Below are positions 6,227 to 8,363 of a stretch of 8,363 nucleotides of DNA, piece after piece (position 1 is the stretch's first letter; every line of letters begins with the position of its first letter). A program made the position numbers and the translations under genes. Origin of the DNA: Candidatus Krumholzibacteriia bacterium (GTDB taxonomy: Bacteria > Krumholzibacteriota > Krumholzibacteriia > Krumholzibacteriales > Krumholzibacteriaceae); NCBI GenBank assembly GCA_028706585.1, contig JAQTVX010000077.1, positions 1 through 8,363 of the forward strand. Reading direction: 5' to 3'. The notes under the pieces were generated by a model. It worked only from the letters and a program-made list of their open reading frames with translations, had not been told where the DNA came from and searched no databases.

Positions 6227-8215
6227 ATGGAAGAGAAGAGAGGAGCGCAACGACTTCCGGCGAATGCGTACAAACCGCTGGGGCCGGGGGAGTCGTACCA
6301 ACCATACGTTCCGGCGGGCTCGGTTATTCCCGAAATCACGGCCCGATCGGTCTCCATCGGCATTCTCATGGCGATCATTTTCACCGCCGCGGCCGCGTAC
6401 CTCGGGCTCAAGATCGGGCAGGTCTTCGAGGCGGCGATTCCGATCGCGATCCTCGCCGTGGGCATGGCGGGCATCTTCGCGAGGCGGAGCACGATCTCGG
6501 AGAACGTGATCATCCAGTCGATCGGTTCGGCGTCCGGCGTCGTCGTCGCAGGGATGATATTCACGCTGCCGGCGCTCTTCATTCTCAATCTCGAGGTGCG
6601 ATTCTATCAAACCTTCCTCGCGGCTCTCCTCGGAGGCTTTCTCGGGATTCTCTTCATCGTTCCGCTCCGCCGCTACTTCGTCAAGGAGCAGCACGGGCTG
6701 CTGCCGTTCCCCGAGGGAACGGCGATCGCCGAGGTTCTCGTTACGGGGGAGGGGGGAGGCGAGCAGGCGAAGGTGCTCATCAAGGCGGCGGCGATAGGCG
6801 GGCTCTATGATTTCTGCATCGCCACATTCGGCCTCTGGCGCGAGGTGGTCTCGACTCGCGTCGTACCGGCGCTCGCCACGGTGGCCGACAAGGCGAAGCT
6901 CGTCGTCAAGGTCAATGCCGGCGCCGCCGTCATGGGGCTCGGTTACATCATAGGTTTCAAGTACTCGTCGATCATCGTCGCGGGAAGCTTCGTCTCGTGG
7001 CTCGTTCTCATACCGGCCATATGGTACTTCGGGCGAAACCTCGGCATCCCGATCGGCACCGCGACCATTCCTATCGATCAGATGACGGCCGAGCAGATCT
7101 TCACGAACTACGTCCGCCACATCGGCATCGGCGGTATCGCCGCCGCCGGAGTCATCGGCATTCTCAAATCGTCGCGCATCATCGTCCAGGCCTTCAGCGT
7201 AGGGTTCAAGGAGATGTTTGCCGGCAAATCGGCCAAGGTCGCCGAGCCCGAACGAACCGATAGGGATATGAAGATGTCGACGGTCATCGTGCTCCTCGTC
7301 CTCACGCTCGCCGCGGTGTTCGTGTTCTTCGGCCTCGGGGTCGTGGACACGTGGGGTATCGCCGGTCTCGCCCTCGTGGTGGTCGCCGTCATCAGCTTCC
7401 TGTTCACGACGGTCGCCGCGCGGGCTATCGCGATCGTCGGTGTGAACCCGGTGTCGGGGATGACCCTCATGACGCTCATACTCTCCAGCGTCATACTCGT
7501 GAAGGCGGGGCTTTCGGGCGCGGCCGGCATGCTCTCGGCGCTCATCATCGGCGGCGTCGTGTGCACGGCGCTCGCGACGGCCGGGGCGTTCATCAGCGAC
7601 CTCAAGGTCGGCTACTGGCTCGGGAGCACGCCGCGGAACCAGGAGCGCTACAAGTTCATCGGCATCCTCGTTGCGGCGTTCTGCGTGACCGGGGTCCTGC
7701 TGCTGCTCAACAAGGTGTATGGATTCACGGGACCCAAGGCTCTCGCCGCGCCTCAGGCGAACGCGATGGCGGCCGTTATCAACGTGCTCATGACGACGGC
7801 ATCGGCTCCGTGGTTCCTGTATCTCGCAGGGATCTTCATGGCGATCACCCTCGAGCTGATCAAGGTGCCGCCGCTTCCCTTCGCGCTCGGCATGTATCTG
7901 CCGATCGAGCTCAACACGCCGCTCATTGTCGGCGGCCTCATAGCGCATCTCGTCTCGACGCGGAGCAAGAACGAGGATGTCAACACGCGCAGGCGCGAGC
8001 GCGGCACGCTCATCGCCTCGGGCTTCATCGCGGGAGGAGCTCTCATGGGCGTCGTGAGCGCGCTCATAGCGCTGCCGAAATGGAACGAGAAGCTCAACAC
8101 ACACATCGCGGAAAGGCCCATCGGCGAGATTATCAGCATCGTCCTTTTCCTGGGGCTGTGTCTATACGTGTACTATGAGTCCAAGAAGGGGGCTTCCGAC
8201 AGGCCTTCGGCATGA
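6227..8215 (+). CDS. OPT-family oligopeptide transporter
   Basis: The protein has 662 residues, full length for the prokaryotic branch of the OPT (oligopeptide transporter) family, which is taken to import small peptides across the inner membrane by cation coupling. A short cytoplasmic N-terminus with AYKPLGPGESYQPYVPA (14-30) is characteristic of this branch. It is followed by many helices (about 14-16 by eye). Family motifs are YLGLKIGQVFEA (58-69), PFPEGTAIAEVLVTGE (160-175), GVNPVSGMT (405-413), a GSTPRN element near residue 466, and KVPPLPFALGMYLPIE (546-561) before NTPLIVGG. GAGGAGGA at 6216-6223 is four to five bases before the ATG, fixing the start. The stop overlaps the next gene as ATGA, so the two are probably co-translated. 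Codon third positions are strongly G/C, more so than in the glycan genes, which suggests a well-adapted and expressed core gene. The substrate is not determined; metal-chelate transport, as in plant relatives, is the alternative. Confidence 0.95.
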   Translation: MEEKRGAQRLPANAYKPLGPGESYQPYVPAGSVIPEITARSVSIGILMAIIFTAAAAYLGLKIGQVFEAAIPIAILAVGMAGIFARRSTISENVIIQSIGSASGVVVAGMIFTLPALFILNLEVRFYQTFLAALLGGFLGILFIVPLRRYFVKEQHGLLPFPEGTAIAEVLVTGEGGGEQAKVLIKAAAIGGLYDFCIATFGLWREVVSTRVVPALATVADKAKLVVKVNAGAAVMGLGYIIGFKYSSIIVAGSFVSWLVLIPAIWYFGRNLGIPIGTATIPIDQMTAEQIFTNYVRHIGIGGIAAAGVIGILKSSRIIVQAFSVGFKEMFAGKSAKVAEPERTDRDMKMSTVIVLLVLTLAAVFVFFGLGVVDTWGIAGLALVVVAVISFLFTTVAARAIAIVGVNPVSGMTLMTLILSSVILVKAGLSGAAGMLSALIIGGVVCTALATAGAFISDLKVGYWLGSTPRNQERYKFIGILVAAFCVTGVLLLLNKVYGFTGPKALAAPQANAMAAVINVLMTTASAPWFLYLAGIFMAITLELIKVPPLPFALGMYLPIELNTPLIVGGLIAHLVSTRSKNEDVNTRRRERGTLIASGFIAGGALMGVVSALIALPKWNEKLNTHIAERPIGEIISIVLFLGLCLYVYYESKKGASDRPSA

Positions 8216-8363
8216 TCGCAAGAAGGATCATCGTTTCCCTCGTGCACGCAATCGACCGACGCATGCCCAGTCCGCGCGTCGGCGGGCGCGAATCGCGCGA
8301 GGCGTATTCGCTATGGGAATACCGCACCGGCAAGAGCATTCTCGAATCGTATGCCGGGCGGTT
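8212..8363 (+). CDS. N-terminal fragment of an unidentified protein, possibly a SAM-dependent methyltransferase (runs off the right edge)
   Basis: ATG at 8212-8214 overlaps the transporter's TGA (8213-8215) as ATGA, a classic translational-coupling junction, and the frame stays open to the end of the window (50 codons). The peptide begins MIARRIIVSLVHAIDRRMP and continues with SLWEYRTGKSILESYAGR near residues 33-50. The WEYRTGK-x-I-L-x-x-Y pattern resembles the segment that precedes the GKRVLDIGCG-type motif in some class I methyltransferases, but that motif would lie outside the window, so the function is a weak guess. No separate Shine-Dalgarno site was found; it would have to lie within the end of the transporter gene. 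A reverse-strand frame across the same bases has no support. Confidence 0.65.
   Translation, partial: MIARRIIVSLVHAIDRRMPSPRVGGRESREAYSLWEYRTGKSILESYAGR

Noticed and set aside
5927..8104. A 725-codon open frame on the minus strand, antisense to the OPT transporter
   Set aside because: The product is almost entirely Arg, Asp, Glu and His with no domain, which is the mirror image of a G/C-ending hydrophobic gene. The opposite strand encodes a textbook OPT transporter with conserved motifs, so this frame is a composition shadow.
1..8363. CRISPR arrays, tRNA genes, insertion sequences, attachment sites
   Set aside because: I saw no regularly spaced direct repeats, tRNA-like cloverleaf, transposase-like protein or terminal inverted repeats with target duplications.

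Overview
The window is bacterial chromosomal DNA, densely coded and fairly GC-rich. The O-antigen-ligase-like protein and the polytopic glycosyltransferase-like proteins suggest a bacterium with a glycosylated envelope. Genes start with ATG behind strong AGGAGG-type sites, and one minus-strand gene lacks an ATG start. The organism cannot be fixed from sequence alone. My tentative impression is a Gram-negative-type, non-model lineage (an uncultured candidate phylum would fit), and that is a guess. There are no tRNA or rRNA genes, CRISPR arrays, insertion sequences or phage genes.

Layout. (1) Positions 1-604 (+) are the 3' end of a membrane protein gene that enters from the left edge; the C-terminus looks like that of a lipid-linked-sugar (GT-C-like) glycosyltransferase. 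(2) 636-1811 (+) is a complete M24-family metallopeptidase (Xaa-Pro aminopeptidase/dipeptidase type) with all five metal ligands. (3) 1873-3348 (+) is a multi-spanning O-antigen ligase/polymerase-like protein. (4) 3352-5913 (-) is an 853-residue membrane protein with about 14 helices, a soluble domain and a C-terminal beta-rich domain; it converges on gene 3 with a 3-base gap. (5) 5914-6226 is a divergent intergenic region holding candidate promoters for both sides. (6) 6227-8215 (+) is a full-length OPT-family oligopeptide transporter. (7) From 8212 (+) a further gene overlaps the transporter stop by ATGA and runs off the right edge; its N-terminus resembles those ahead of SAM-dependent methyltransferase domains, but this is weak.

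How it fits together. Genes 1, 3 and 4 read as envelope polysaccharide or glycoconjugate functions: two glycosyltransferase-like membrane proteins and a polymerase/ligase. Genes 1-3 are co-directional with gaps of 31 and 61 bases and no visible terminator, so they may be one transcript. The peptidase and the OPT transporter would fit peptide scavenging, but they lie in separate transcription units, so a link is only inferred.

I found no convincing undescribed system. The points most worth checking are the start of the large minus-strand gene, where an ideal ribosome-binding site is followed by an in-frame ATA rather than a normal start; its unusual three-part architecture; the shared C-terminal domain of genes 1 and 4; and the 3-base convergent junction.
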